From NCBI RefSeq assembly GCF_030656345.1, contig NZ_JAUSNR010000049.1:40057-104056 (forward strand): 64,000 bases of DNA. The letters run 5' to 3'. Within the stretch, counting starts at the first letter, position 1; each line of letters opens with the position of its first letter. Position numbers and translations under genes: made by a program. Source of the DNA: Pseudotabrizicola sp. GTDB taxonomy: Bacteria > Pseudomonadota > Alphaproteobacteria > Rhodobacterales > Rhodobacteraceae. This document shows, piece by piece, positions 24,340-33,328 of this stretch. The notes below the pieces were generated by a model. It made no database searches and was not told the origin of the DNA. It saw only the letters and a program-made list of their open reading frames with translations.

Positions 24340-25803
24340 TCAATGTCCTGCGCCACCAGCAGCGATTGCGGGGCCTTCGCCGCCGCTACCGCCACCTGCA
24401 CCGCCGCCATAGATCGCGGCGGTCAACTCGGCTTGGGCAAGGTAGAAGTCGCGCTTGGCATTCGCCGCCTCAAGCTGTGCGGAGAGCTTTTCGCGCACAT
24501 CGGTCAGCAGCTCGAACGTGTTGGTGATCATGCCATTATAGGACAGCAGACCTTCTTCCTCGACCGTGGTGCGCAACGGCACGACCACATCGCGGTAGTG
24601 ACGCGCGATCTTGTAGGACGCATGATAGGACGCCTCCGCGCCGCGCACTTCCGAGCGAACATTCACGGCCTTTTCCGCCAGCACATTGGCGGCTTGCAGG
24701 TAGGAAAGCTCGGCCTTGCGCATGCGCGCCTTGCCGGAGTCGAAGATCGGTATGGCGAATTCGACCTCAAGGTTCGGGGGCGCCACTTTCTGTTCGACCT
24801 CACCGCTAGCGCCGACTTCGCGCTCCAGTTCCACACCGCCGACGATCTCCAGATCGTTGACGATCCGGGTCTGATCGGTCAGCCCAAAGGCCGCCGCCTG
24901 AGCGGCCAGCCCCAGTTTGGCGATGCGCAGATCGACCCGGTTGCTCAGGGCCTTGGCCTCAAGGTTGCTGATCTTGCCCACCGATTTGGGCAGCGCGGGC
25001 AGGGCGTCCGGCACGGTGTAATTCACATCACCGCCCCAAAGGCCCATCAGCCGGGTCAGCTCTTCCTTGGCGCGAGTTGCGTTTAGCCGTGCCTGTGCCA
25101 ACTGGCCCGCGAGTTCGGCATTGAACGCCTGTTCGCGCGCTTGCCCCGCCTTGTTCAGCGCCCCCGTTTCGCCCAGCTTGCGGGCGAGTTCCGAGCCAGC
25201 ATCCGAGGTACGTTTGGCTTGGGTCAGATAGCCGACCGTCTCAAACGCCGCGACCGCGTTGATCCAGGCAATGCGGGTCTGGTTGGCCAGCGTCAGCGTG
25301 TCATTAACGGCTGTTTGCTGCGCCTGCTGAAACGCGGCATCCGCAATGGCAACGCGTTGTTTGCGGGTGGTTGCATCCAGAACATTGGCGCGGAACATGC
25401 CCTCGATCGCGCGGTAGGCACCAAGCTCCGGCGCTCCGATCCCCAAGAGGCCGATGGAGACGATGGGGTTTTCCGGGGTCGATTGCTGCCACGCGTCTGC
25501 TGCCGACAGCCCGACATTGGCATAAGCGGCCTGCAATCCCTTGTTGTTGAAAAGGGCTGCCTGAACGGCCGTATCTGCACCGATCCGCTTGCCGCTGACC
25601 ATTCCCTGAACCTGACGTCGCAGGGCATCATTCTCGACCTGAGTCTGGGCAAAGGCGGTGCGCTTGCCGATAGCGGCAGAGGTTTGCGCTGACACCACAC
25701 CGAAACCAGCTTTTTGATCAGTATAGGCGCCCGGAACAGCACCCACACAAGCGCCAAGCAGCATAGGAGCAGCGAAAAACAGATGGCGTTTGAGCATCCG
25801 CAT
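24340..25803 (-). CDS. TolC-family outer-membrane channel, lipoprotein
   Basis: The 487-aa protein has a lipobox (MLLGAC), two outer-membrane-efflux repeats with long helical segments, and a Gly-rich C-terminal tail (GGGAGGGSGGEG). It resembles CusC-like channels that act with RND pumps. No inner-membrane pump or adaptor is present in the window, so it must use a partner encoded elsewhere or have another role. It overlaps the upstream small lipoprotein by one base. Confidence 0.85.
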   Translation of the reverse strand: MRMLKRHLFFAAPMLLGACVGAVPGAYTDQKAGFGVVSAQTSAAIGKRTAFAQTQVENDALRRQVQGMVSGKRIGADTAVQAALFNNKGLQAAYANVGLSAADAWQQSTPENPIVSIGLLGIGAPELGAYRAIEGMFRANVLDATTRKQRVAIADAAFQQAQQTAVNDTLTLANQTRIAWINAVAAFETVGYLTQAKRTSDAGSELARKLGETGALNKAGQAREQAFNAELAGQLAQARLNATRAKEELTRLMGLWGGDVNYTVPDALPALPKSVGKISNLEAKALSNRVDLRIAKLGLAAQAAAFGLTDQTRIVNDLEIVGGVELEREVGASGEVEQKVAPPNLEVEFAIPIFDSGKARMRKAELSYLQAANVLAEKAVNVRSEVRGAEASYHASYKIARHYRDVVVPLRTTVEEEGLLSYNGMITNTFELLTDVREKLSAQLEAANAKRDFYLAQAELTAAIYGGGAGGGSGGEGPAIAAGGAGH

Positions 25804-26024
25804 CAGTTGCCCTCCGTCTGTTCTTCGTTGACTTCACGCCAATCGCGCGGCCCCGTCGGCCCGCGATAGGTGTAGCCAGCCAGCGGGTCCTGATACGGGA
25901 TGGGCGACGCGACTGTCAGGTTGACAACAGCCTGTTGAGCCGTGACATCGGGAAGGGGAGTGGGCTGATAGGCACACGCCCCTAGAGGGAGGGCGAAGGC
26001 CCCCATCATAAGTTGGAATTTCAT
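25803..26024 (-). CDS. Small lipoprotein leading the copper oxidase operon
   Basis: The 73-aa protein has a lipobox (ALPLGAC) and a short Pro-rich domain ending GPTGPRDWREVNEEQ. The start is the ATG at 26022-26024. It is the first gene of the operon and directly abuts the TolC-like lipoprotein, so it may assist that channel. The family is unknown to me. Confidence 0.7.
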   Translation of the reverse strand: MKFQLMMGAFALPLGACAYQPTPLPDVTAQQAVVNLTVASPIPYQDPLAGYTYRGPTGPRDWREVNEEQTEGN

Positions 26025-26108
26025 TTGATCTGCCTGATTTAATCTGGTCACGGCGGCAAGCGGTCAACGCTTGCAGCATTTACCCCTGCGAAGGGGACCG
26101 ACGAAAAA

Positions 26109-26498
26109 TCAGATCAGTTTTGGTGGGCGCAATAGCCCAACAGTAGCTGCACCATAAAAGGTATCAACCCGAATGGCGCTGTGTTCTTGTAGTGGCAGTG
26201 ATCCTGCCCCACCTGCCTGATCGAGCATAACAATAGCTACGCAGATGCTGTCACAGCAGACTAACGACGCACCGCTTGAGTCATCCGCTTTCGCGGCGAC
26301 CTGCCCATCACCCGCGCAGTGCGCGGATGCCGCGACGTGATCATGAGCAGCATCGGCCACTGATGACTGCGTCGCATGTATCATGTGAGCAGAGTGATTT
26401 TGTGTGCCTGCCATCGCTGGAAGGGCGACCACCGAAAACGCAAACATCAGGCAAGCAAGTGCCTGAAGGAGTTTGGGAAAGGTCCACGACGTCTTCAT
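26109..26498 (-). CDS. Small exported Cys/His protein with C-terminal RPPK tail (type 1 of 5)
   Basis: The 129-aa protein has a signal peptide (LACLMFAFSVVALPAMAG), a His-rich mature start (NHSAHMIHATQ), the cysteine cluster SLVCCDSICVAIVM and the C-terminal tail GLLRPPKLI. It resembles DUF2946/CopL-like leader proteins found with copper genes, but I cannot assign it firmly. The start at 26498 places the signal peptide at the N-terminus. It lies between the copper-oxidase operon and the NreB-like exporter. Confidence 0.65.
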   Translation of the reverse strand: MKTSWTFPKLLQALACLMFAFSVVALPAMAGTQNHSAHMIHATQSSVADAAHDHVAASAHCAGDGQVAAKADDSSGASLVCCDSICVAIVMLDQAGGAGSLPLQEHSAIRVDTFYGAATVGLLRPPKLI

Positions 26499-26651
26499 GC
26501 GAGCTTGCATGCCTTGCATCCCTTGTTTTGTCAATTCCGTCAAAGACATCCGTGCCTGACTTTTCTGTGAAGCGGCGGAAATCGACCGATTTGTGGGCGA
26601 CGGGACAGGTGTGCTGGATATGAACTCACTCCATGCCAGACCTTGCTACCG

Positions 26652-28004
26652 TTAAATGGTCTTGTTGCCACGGCCACTTTTCAGCATTTCCACTCTTGGC
26701 CAGTGCGGATGATAGTCATCAATGACGATTGGATGGCTATGTGTTCGGCCTTGCTGAACATGTGGGTGATTTTCTGCCAGGTCCTCATGAGTGTGTTCGA
26801 AAGGCCTGCTATCGTCCGGCGTCCATAGAACACTCCCGCCGACCATCCCGGCAGCGGCCAGTAATGCAAGCAGGGCAAATGCCGTCGTTGGTCCGGCGAC
26901 CGTGATCAGCCACCCTGCCAGCGGGTATGTCACCAGCCAGCAAGCGTGTGACAGCGCGAACTGTGCGGCATAGACGGCTGGTCTGTCTTCGGCGTGGGCG
27001 GATCGCTTGAGCAGCCGCCCGGATGGGGTCAGTACGACGGAATAGCCGATCCCGATGACGAACCAACCTGCAAGGAGCGGCAGCCACTGCGTGTCGTGGA
27101 CCCGTGACATCAGAGACAGGCCCAGAAGAGCGATAACCAGAACAGCCGCGCCACCGATCATCAGGGAGCGATCGGGGCGTTTGTCCAGAAAACGGGGCAA
27201 CAAGAGGGCCGCCAGCATTGAGCCGCCCCCAAAAAAGCCAAGCGCGATGGCCACCTGGGCGTCACCCAGCCCCAGATCGGAGCGGACCAGAACCACGGTG
27301 TTCACCAGTACCATCGCGCCTGCCGCTGCGGCGGCGAGGTTGAGCGACAAGAGCCCGCGCAGGCGCGGCGTGGCAAGGTAGATCCGCATCCCGCGTGTAG
27401 TTCGGTCATAGATGCCCCTCGGCGCTGTCGCTTGTGGGCTGGGCAGCAGGACCGACACAACCAGCAATGCAGATCCGACAAATCCGATCACGGTTCCGAA
27501 GAACAGGACGTGATAGCTGACCAGGGTCAGCAGAATCGCGGCCAGCATCGGGCTGACGATGTTCTCAAGGTCATAGGCCAACCGCGAGAGTGACAGGGCT
27601 CGGGTGTAGCGGTCTTCCTCGGGCAGGATGTCGGGGATTGTAGCCTGAAACGTCGGCGTGAAGGCGGCAGAGGCCGATTGCAGCACGAAGATCAGAACAT
27701 AGGCCTGCCAGACCTCGGACACGAAGGGCAGGCACAGCGCCACGGTTGCCCGGATCAGATCAAGGCTGACCAGCATGGTCCGGCGCGGCAAACGGTTGGC
27801 GAAAGCCCCCGCGATGGGCGCAATGCCGACATAGGCGATCATCTTGATCGTGAAGATCGTGCCCAAGACCAGACCGGCACGGTCGCCTGACAGATCATAG
27901 GCCAACAGCCCCAGCGCGATCGTGGCAAGTCCCGAACCAAGCAGAGCGACGATTTGGGCAAGAAACAAATGGCGATAGGTGCGGTCGGCGAGGACAGAGA
28001 GCAT
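26652..28004 (-). CDS. NreB-like MFS exporter with His-rich tail (probable Ni/Co)
   Basis: The 450-aa protein has twelve predicted helices in MFS order. It has a cytoplasmic C-terminal extension rich in histidine (EHTHEDLAENHPHV, THSHPIVIDDYHPHW). NreB nickel exporters have this architecture. It follows the RcnR/CsoR-family gene by nine bases on the same strand, matching nreA-nreB. Metal identity (Ni2+, perhaps Co2+) is inferred from the tail and the regulator. Confidence 0.8.
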   Translation of the reverse strand: MLSVLADRTYRHLFLAQIVALLGSGLATIALGLLAYDLSGDRAGLVLGTIFTIKMIAYVGIAPIAGAFANRLPRRTMLVSLDLIRATVALCLPFVSEVWQAYVLIFVLQSASAAFTPTFQATIPDILPEEDRYTRALSLSRLAYDLENIVSPMLAAILLTLVSYHVLFFGTVIGFVGSALLVVSVLLPSPQATAPRGIYDRTTRGMRIYLATPRLRGLLSLNLAAAAAGAMVLVNTVVLVRSDLGLGDAQVAIALGFFGGGSMLAALLLPRFLDKRPDRSLMIGGAAVLVIALLGLSLMSRVHDTQWLPLLAGWFVIGIGYSVVLTPSGRLLKRSAHAEDRPAVYAAQFALSHACWLVTYPLAGWLITVAGPTTAFALLALLAAAGMVGGSVLWTPDDSRPFEHTHEDLAENHPHVQQGRTHSHPIVIDDYHPHWPRVEMLKSGRGNKTI

Positions 28005-28013
28005 GGTGGTCCC

Positions 28014-28286
28014 TCAAAGGTATTTGGTGATTGCCTTGAAATCCGCAACGACGGATGTGTCGCCCAAGCCAGTCACCGCTTCATCGAGGCAATGATCAAT
28101 ATGGTCTTGAATCAAGGTGCGTTTGGCCTGTAGCACGGCCTTCTCAACTGCTTGGAGCTGTTGGGCAATATCCGTGCATGGTTTACCGTCTTCTATCATC
28201 GCTATCACGCTGGATAGGTGGCCATTGGCACGTTTCAGCCGCTTTGCGATGTCGGCGTGGGTTGCATGAGTGTGGTGTTTTGACAT
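28014..28286 (-). CDS. RcnR/CsoR-family metal-sensing repressor (NreA-like)
   Basis: The 90-aa all-helical protein has an N-terminal His cluster (KHHTHATH), Cys37 in GKPCTDI, and His62, His65 and Cys66 in QDHIDHCLDE. An N-terminal histidine plus Cys and two His is the RcnR-like Ni/Co coordination pattern, rather than the Cys-His-Cys pattern of copper sensors. It should repress itself and nreB, and probably the divergent genes, through the G/C-tract dyad at 28297-28315. Confidence 0.82.
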   Translation of the reverse strand: MSKHHTHATHADIAKRLKRANGHLSSVIAMIEDGKPCTDIAQQLQAVEKAVLQAKRTLIQDHIDHCLDEAVTGLGDTSVVADFKAITKYL

Positions 28287-28296
28287 AGATAAGAGC

Positions 28297-28315
28297 TAAC
28301 CCCCCCAGGGGGATA
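28297..28315. promoter_or_regulatory. Operator for the RcnR/CsoR-family repressor
   Basis: TAACCCCCCCAGGGGGATA is a dyad with A/T ends and a long C/G core, the typical operator form of RcnR/CsoR/InrS-type repressors. It lies between the repressor gene and the divergent small-protein/hupE genes and could control both directions. Confidence 0.7.
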
Positions 28316-28351
28316 AGGCAAGCGGGCCCAGACTCGCAAAATGCAGGCAAC

Positions 28352-28711
28352 ATGAAACAGCAGATTGGAACACTTGTCAGACTTATGCTGACCGTCACAC
28401 TGGCGGTCGCGATGCTGTTGTCGTCGAATGCGCGAATTGCATCACACGATTTGCCTGAACTGGCCCAGATCGTCGCCGACCATCAAACGAAGATCGCGGA
28501 TCATGGTCACACTCACGAGGAAATCGTTGATGTGGTGCATGCCTATCATGGCCACGGACATGATGTGACCGATCATGATCATAACACAGCATTCCTACTT
28601 ACCCGCATGGCGTCTGGCGTCATGCAACCGAACCGCTCGAATTGGCTTGTGGCCAACAATGCACTACCCGGTCGTAGTGTCTTTGATCTGGACCGACCCC
28701 CGCGAGGATGA
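28352..28711 (+). CDS. Small exported His-rich protein with C-terminal RPPR tail (type 2 of 5)
   Basis: The 119-aa protein has an N-terminal hydrophobic segment (LMLTVTLAVAMLL), then a histidine-dense middle (DHGHTHEEIVDVVHAYHGHGHDVTDHDH) and the tail FDLDRPPRG. It is probably periplasmic metal-binding. It is the first gene divergent from the RcnR-like repressor and precedes the HupE-like permease, which supports a nickel-related role. Confidence 0.7.
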   Translation: MKQQIGTLVRLMLTVTLAVAMLLSSNARIASHDLPELAQIVADHQTKIADHGHTHEEIVDVVHAYHGHGHDVTDHDHNTAFLLTRMASGVMQPNRSNWLVANNALPGRSVFDLDRPPRG

Positions 28712-28764
28712 GACCACGCCTCAGAGCGTGTTTATCAATTCCTTTCACAAAGCGGAAAATCACA

Positions 28765-29499
28765 ATGTTACACAACCGATCCTACGGGTCGGGGCATCTG
28801 TCGCATCCAATGCGACAATCCCTGATCCTCATGGCAATGGTCCTGCTGGCGCTCATCGCCCTTGTGACCACGGCCTATGCCCATGCCGTCACCGAAGGCG
28901 ACAAGGGCTATATCCAGGAGGTTAGCGGCATGAAGCTGATACCCTTCATGTATCTGGGGGCCAAACATATGGTCACAGGATACGACCATCTGCTGTTCCT
29001 GTTTGGTGTCGTCTTCTTCCTCTACAAGATGAAGCACGTCGCTCTATACGTCAGCCTTTTCGCCATCGGCCATTCCACAACAATGCTGGCGGGCGTCTAT
29101 TTCGGCTGGAATGTCAGCGCTTATCTTATCGACGCAATCATCGGTCTGTCGGTAGTCTACAAAGCGCTCGACAATCTGGGCGCTTACCAACGGTGGTTCG
29201 GGTTCCAGCCCGATACGAAGGCTGCGACCCTGATCTTTGGCTTCTTTCACGGGTTGGGTCTTGCGACCAAAATCCTGGAATATGAAATCGCACAGGACGG
29301 CCTGATCCCGAACCTGCTTGCCTTCAACGTCGGCGTCGAGATCGGCCAGTTGATCGCCCTCGCCATGATCCTGATTGTCATGGGCTATTGGCGCAGGACT
29401 GCCGGTTTCTGGAAGCACGCCTACACCGCTAATGTCGTGATGATGTCGGCCGGATTCATTCTGTTTGGAATGCAGATGACCGGCTACTTCGTCGCCTGA
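28765..29499 (+). CDS. HupE/UreJ-family metal permease
   Basis: The 244-aa polytopic protein has the HupE/UreJ_2 signature GYDHLLFLFGVVFF and conserved HSTTMLAG and GFFHGLGLA motifs, which carry His residues in transmembrane helices. Family members are thought to move nickel or cobalt. The start is the ATG at 28765, although upstream in-frame starts exist. It lies downstream of the dyad shared with the nreB-like operon. Confidence 0.85.
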   Translation: MLHNRSYGSGHLSHPMRQSLILMAMVLLALIALVTTAYAHAVTEGDKGYIQEVSGMKLIPFMYLGAKHMVTGYDHLLFLFGVVFFLYKMKHVALYVSLFAIGHSTTMLAGVYFGWNVSAYLIDAIIGLSVVYKALDNLGAYQRWFGFQPDTKAATLIFGFFHGLGLATKILEYEIAQDGLIPNLLAFNVGVEIGQLIALAMILIVMGYWRRTAGFWKHAYTANVVMMSAGFILFGMQMTGYFVA

Positions 29500-29519
29500 T
29501 CCCCTTGGAGAACATGAAA

Positions 29520-30155
29520 ATGCACAACGGAAACAAACCAAACCTCGATGAGTTGCCGACCTCGGCGCAGCTAATCAAATCCACGATTCTGGCCGCTGCT
29601 GCGGCAGTTGCAATCCTCATAACTGTCGTCCTGCCATCAGAATACGCAATTGATCCGACCGGCATCGGCAAGGCTATTGGCTTGGCCGAGATGGGCGAAA
29701 TAAAGACTCAACTTTCTGAAGAAGCTGAAGCAGACCGGCTGCTGGAGCTTCAAAAAAGTGGTGCCAGCGACGATCAGTCAAGCCTTCGTGGCGGCATATT
29801 CGGTTTCTTTTTCCCAGCCGCCTATGCCCAGACCGTCGCGCCCGAATGGACGGATCAATACAGCGTTACGCTGACGCCAGGCGATGGAGTTGAGGTCAAG
29901 CTGGTTATGACAGAAGGGGCGAAAGCCGAGTTCCTTTGGGTTGCTGAAAACGGCGTCGTCAACTTCGATCTGCATGGCGACGGTGGTGGCGAGAACATCA
30001 GCTATGAAAAGGGCCGAGCGGTAGAGCGTGCCGAGGGCGTTCTGACTGCTGCTTTCACGGGCAATCATGGTTGGTTCTGGCGCAACCGGGGCGGGCAGGA
30101 TGTCACCATCACGCTCTCTGTCCGTGGCGAATACAGCGAGATGACACTGCCCTAA
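29520..30155 (+). CDS. Single-pass membrane-anchor protein of metal-resistance clusters
   Basis: The 211-aa protein has a cytoplasmic N-terminus, one hydrophobic helix (LAAAAAVAILITVVLP), a coiled-coil-like linker (QLSEEAEADRLLELQ) and a periplasmic domain with DLHGDGGGENISYEKG and FTGNHGWFWRNR. Homologs are often annotated as transmembrane anchor proteins next to HupE genes; no activity is known. The start at 29520 is preferred because GGAG lies nine bases upstream; ATG 29514 is too close to it. Confidence 0.7.
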   Translation: MHNGNKPNLDELPTSAQLIKSTILAAAAAVAILITVVLPSEYAIDPTGIGKAIGLAEMGEIKTQLSEEAEADRLLELQKSGASDDQSSLRGGIFGFFFPAAYAQTVAPEWTDQYSVTLTPGDGVEVKLVMTEGAKAEFLWVAENGVVNFDLHGDGGGENISYEKGRAVERAEGVLTAAFTGNHGWFWRNRGGQDVTITLSVRGEYSEMTLP

Positions 30156-30668
30156 GTACCCTATGGCCCCTGTCGCTTGGCGGGGGCCATTCTTCAGACA
30201 AAGGCCTCAGCCGCATCGCGGTAAGGTGGTGAAGCGAGCCCCTTCTGTGAACTGGCTGCCATCCGTCGATTGCGGGCACCGCCGACATGTGCGTGACCTT
30301 GAACCCGCCCGACAGCGAACGAAAGCGGCTCGACAGATTTATCCGGAGCGCTGCAAAATATGGGTGCCGGGCCGAGATGATACTGATCAAGGCCCGATCT
30401 GCCCGCTTTCTGCAGCTCAGGCCGGGGTGGACACCGCACGGGATGCCAAAGAATTCGATCAGCAAACGAAATCGGGCGAACTTCCAATCAGGCGGCAGGC
30501 CACTTGGGGAATGTCGGTTCTGAGCGTTTTCCGCATGGGCACTAGGACGCTGGACGGTTCCGATTATGTGACCGTAGCCTTTGTGGATCCTCGCAGACTC
30601 ACCTTGGCACATTGATGCCGCCAGGGGGCGGTCACCTCATCAGGGCCATCTGCGTGAGGGAGCGTCGC
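30156..30668. other. Region without a supported gene
   Basis: Open frames of up to about 165 codons exist on both strands. None has a recognisable domain, signal peptide or good ribosome binding site, and the two longest overlap each other. It separates the nickel-type unit from the thioredoxin/oxidase unit. Confidence 0.4.
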
Positions 30669-31190
30669 TCAGAAAAGACCGCTTATTTGCGCGGCGGTGT
30701 CGTCGCTGTCCCAGTCGAACGGGCCTTGTAGCCGCCCAATCTCACGAGTTTTGCGGTCAATCAGAAGTGTCGTCGGCAGTCCGACAAAGCTAAGGGCCAG
30801 CTGTACACGGAGAGACTCAGCCCAGTAAAGTGATAGGTTCGCAATGCCGATCTCATTATAAAAGCGGCGCCCCTTGCCAATTCCCGCATCATCGATGCAA
30901 AGAGCAAGCACCAGAAAATCCGCGCCGCCGATCCGCGCCTGAAGTCGGTCGAGCATTGGCATTTCTTCCCGGCACGGCGGGCACCAAGTTGCCCAGATGT
31001 TCAAAAGGATCACCCGGCCCGCGAAATCTTCGAGACGCCGTTCGGTGCCAGACTCTTCCAGGATTGGGGGCGACAGCAATGGCTGCGGGTCCCTGCGCAG
31101 CCGAAAGGGTGCACGCGCTTCCGCACGCTGCGTGACAAATGGCATCGCCAATGCGGCGAGAACGGCACGTCGCCCGAGAAACTGCGTCAT
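30669..31190 (-). CDS. TlpA-like periplasmic thioredoxin
   Basis: The 173-aa protein has an RR-containing signal peptide (start MTQFLGRRAVLAALAM) and a TlpA/ResA-type thioredoxin fold with the redox motif WCPPC and a later LPTTLLID cis-proline. It probably reduces copper-site cysteines or apocytochromes. It lies 60 bases downstream of the multicopper oxidase on the same strand, so the two are likely co-transcribed. Confidence 0.85.
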   Translation of the reverse strand: MTQFLGRRAVLAALAMPFVTQRAEARAPFRLRRDPQPLLSPPILEESGTERRLEDFAGRVILLNIWATWCPPCREEMPMLDRLQARIGGADFLVLALCIDDAGIGKGRRFYNEIGIANLSLYWAESLRVQLALSFVGLPTTLLIDRKTREIGRLQGPFDWDSDDTAAQISGLF

Positions 31191-31250
31191 TCCCTGTCTC
31201 CTGCAAAGGGGGCCATGACCCATGGGGCACGCCATGGGTCACGGCAGCTT

Positions 31251-32720
31251 TCAGACCGAAACTGCGAATTCGGTCATCATGCCCGCCAAAAGATGGGGCA
31301 TGTGGTGGCAGTGCAGCATCCACCGTGCGGCTTCGCCTGCATCAACCGCAACCGTCACCATACCCATAGGTGGCACATGTACGGTGTCGCGCACGGCACC
31401 TGCAAAGCGCGCACCGCCCGTGCTGACGACTTGAAACGCATGACCGTGTAAGTGCATGGGATGCGCCATCATCGACATATTGTGAAACGTGATCTCGACC
31501 CTTTCCCCGGATTTCGCTGTGACAGGGTCATGGTTACGCCAGGTCTTGCCGTTGATCGTCCATTCATAGGGCACCATCGACCCGCCTAGCATCAGCATCG
31601 GCTGCGAAGCCGGCGCGCGTTCGGGCAGCGGCATGACGGCGCGCAAGGCAGCCTCTTGGGACGCGTCGGCGCTGAATGCCGGATGTTCAGCGTCCGACAG
31701 ACTGGATACCTTCATCACTGAAGCGCCCGGCGTTGCAAGAATTACACCCGTGCGCTCCTTTGCCCCTTCACGCAGCGCGAGGATGGGGAAAGCTCCGCCC
31801 TCTGCTGGCACGTCCAGTTCGATGTCAAGACGTTGACCCATGGCCAGACCGAAACGGCTGCCGGGCAAGGGCTGGACCGGCTCACCATCCACTGCGACCA
31901 AACGTCCTGGCAGACTGCCTGTGTCGATCCAGAACACCGTCGCTGCTGCCGCATTGATGACACGAACAAGGACCCGGCCGCCTTTTTCGACTTGCCATAC
32001 CTCAGGGTCGTCAAGGGTGCGGTCGTTGGCGAGATAGGCATCAAAGTTGTAATCGTTCAGGTCCATGGCCATGCCGTCCATGCCCGGCATCGACATCGCG
32101 TCGCCTTGCCCCATCGAGCCCATCTCCATCGTAGCCATGCCGTCCTGCCCCATCTGGCCGTGATCCATCCCGGTCATCGAGGTGCTGCCAGTGATCTCGG
32201 CCAGCACTTCGGCTGGTGGTTTGAAGGAGAAGTCATGCAGGAATAGCGTCACCTCCTGCCTGTCGGCCGACACATCTTCCGGCCGCCGAACCACGAGCGG
32301 TGCGGCAAGCAGCAGCATTTCATGCTCGGGGACATGAGCATGCATCCAGTGGGTGCCGGGACGTGCGGTAAAGTCATAGGCGCGGGACTCTCCGGGTTGC
32401 AGCATTGGCATCGGGAGGTCGGGCACCCCGTCCTGTACATTGGGCGGGATCTGACCGTGCCAGTGGATGATCGTCGGCGCGTCCAGCGTATTGGTCAGAT
32501 CAACGGCAAAGGCCTGCCCCGAATCGAGGACAAGGCCCGAACGACCTTTGTTGTCCAGAAGGCCCCAGACAGTTGCAGCCTTGCCTTGCACCTCAATCGT
32601 GCGCGATGTGGCAGAAAGGGCCATCCGGGCAGACTGGGCACGCACTTGAGCGGGCAAAAGCAAAGTAGCGGCCGAAGCCGAAGTTGCGGCAAGAAAGCCG
32701 CGTCGGGTCAAAAGCGACAT
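31251..32720 (-). CDS. Multicopper oxidase with Met-rich insert (CueO/CopA-like)
   Basis: The 489-aa protein has a Tat-type signal (LTRRGFLAATSASAATLLLP) and three cupredoxin domains with HWHGQ, HAHVPEHE, HPMHLHGHAF and HCHHMPHLLAGM. A Met/His/Gly-rich insert of about 40 residues (GMDHGQMGQDGMATMEMGSM and onward) precedes the second domain. Similar inserts in CueO bind Cu(I) and help oxidise it. It is a different subfamily from the oxidase at 22952-24316. Confidence 0.93.
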   Translation of the reverse strand: MSLLTRRGFLAATSASAATLLLPAQVRAQSARMALSATSRTIEVQGKAATVWGLLDNKGRSGLVLDSGQAFAVDLTNTLDAPTIIHWHGQIPPNVQDGVPDLPMPMLQPGESRAYDFTARPGTHWMHAHVPEHEMLLLAAPLVVRRPEDVSADRQEVTLFLHDFSFKPPAEVLAEITGSTSMTGMDHGQMGQDGMATMEMGSMGQGDAMSMPGMDGMAMDLNDYNFDAYLANDRTLDDPEVWQVEKGGRVLVRVINAAAATVFWIDTGSLPGRLVAVDGEPVQPLPGSRFGLAMGQRLDIELDVPAEGGAFPILALREGAKERTGVILATPGASVMKVSSLSDAEHPAFSADASQEAALRAVMPLPERAPASQPMLMLGGSMVPYEWTINGKTWRNHDPVTAKSGERVEITFHNMSMMAHPMHLHGHAFQVVSTGGARFAGAVRDTVHVPPMGMVTVAVDAGEAARWMLHCHHMPHLLAGMMTEFAVSV

Positions 32721-32790
32721 GTGAGTTCTCCTGTGAGTCGCAGAAAATAGCAGACTGGCAGATCGGGGCGCGGGCGCCCCTTCTGCAGGG

Positions 32791-33141
32791 TCAGATCACT
32801 GCAACTTTTGGAGGATGTCCGGGAGGCGGAAAGGCCAGCGAGGAAACCAGAGGATCATCTCCGGTCTCAACGTCAATCGGGTGCCCGGCTATTTCAATTG
32901 TTTGATCAGCTGTCGGCAGGGTCGCAACCACAACCAAACAAAGTTGCTGGCACAAGCGCATTGTTTGGTTTGTCTCAGAGCGGCCCGTATCGGCGAGCTT
33001 CATTTCGTGGCCAGCCGTGGCCATCATCTGGGCATGTTCAACCGGAGTTTGCTCACCGACCACGGTCCAACCGGGAGCAAGCGTCGCCAGCACATACGCA
33101 GCGAAAACCAGAACTTTAATGAAGAGGCCCGACTTGTTCAT
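32791..33141 (-). CDS. Small exported protein with C-terminal HPPK tail (type 3 of 5)
   Basis: The 116-aa protein has an N-terminal hydrophobic segment (KVLVFAAYVLATLAPGW), a short MRLCQQLCLVV cysteine pair and the tail FPPPGHPPKVAVI. It has the same layout as the small proteins at 26109, 28352, 44697 and 45817. It lies upstream of the Met-rich multicopper oxidase on the same strand and may be its leader gene. An alternative ATG lies at 33177. Confidence 0.6.
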   Translation of the reverse strand: MNKSGLFIKVLVFAAYVLATLAPGWTVVGEQTPVEHAQMMATAGHEMKLADTGRSETNQTMRLCQQLCLVVVATLPTADQTIEIAGHPIDVETGDDPLVSSLAFPPPGHPPKVAVI

Positions 33142-33328
33142 AGAACTGTAGTTATCAGAATGATGCGGCACAGTCATTTGACATTTTGGTGTCTCAGAAC
33201 ATGCCCGAGAACCCGTACGATGCGGCAGAATTGTCAAAACTGCTGAATACTATCCAGCCTATCGGAGAGTTTACTGGTTGACCTGAGTTTTGCCAAGAAA
33301 GGCTTGGCTACACAGGCAGGTAACACAG

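Noticed and set aside
30163..30615. 150-codon frame in the gap between the anchor protein and the TlpA-like gene
   Set aside because: No recognisable motif, no ribosome binding site, and a similar-sized frame on the other strand; coding status unsupported.
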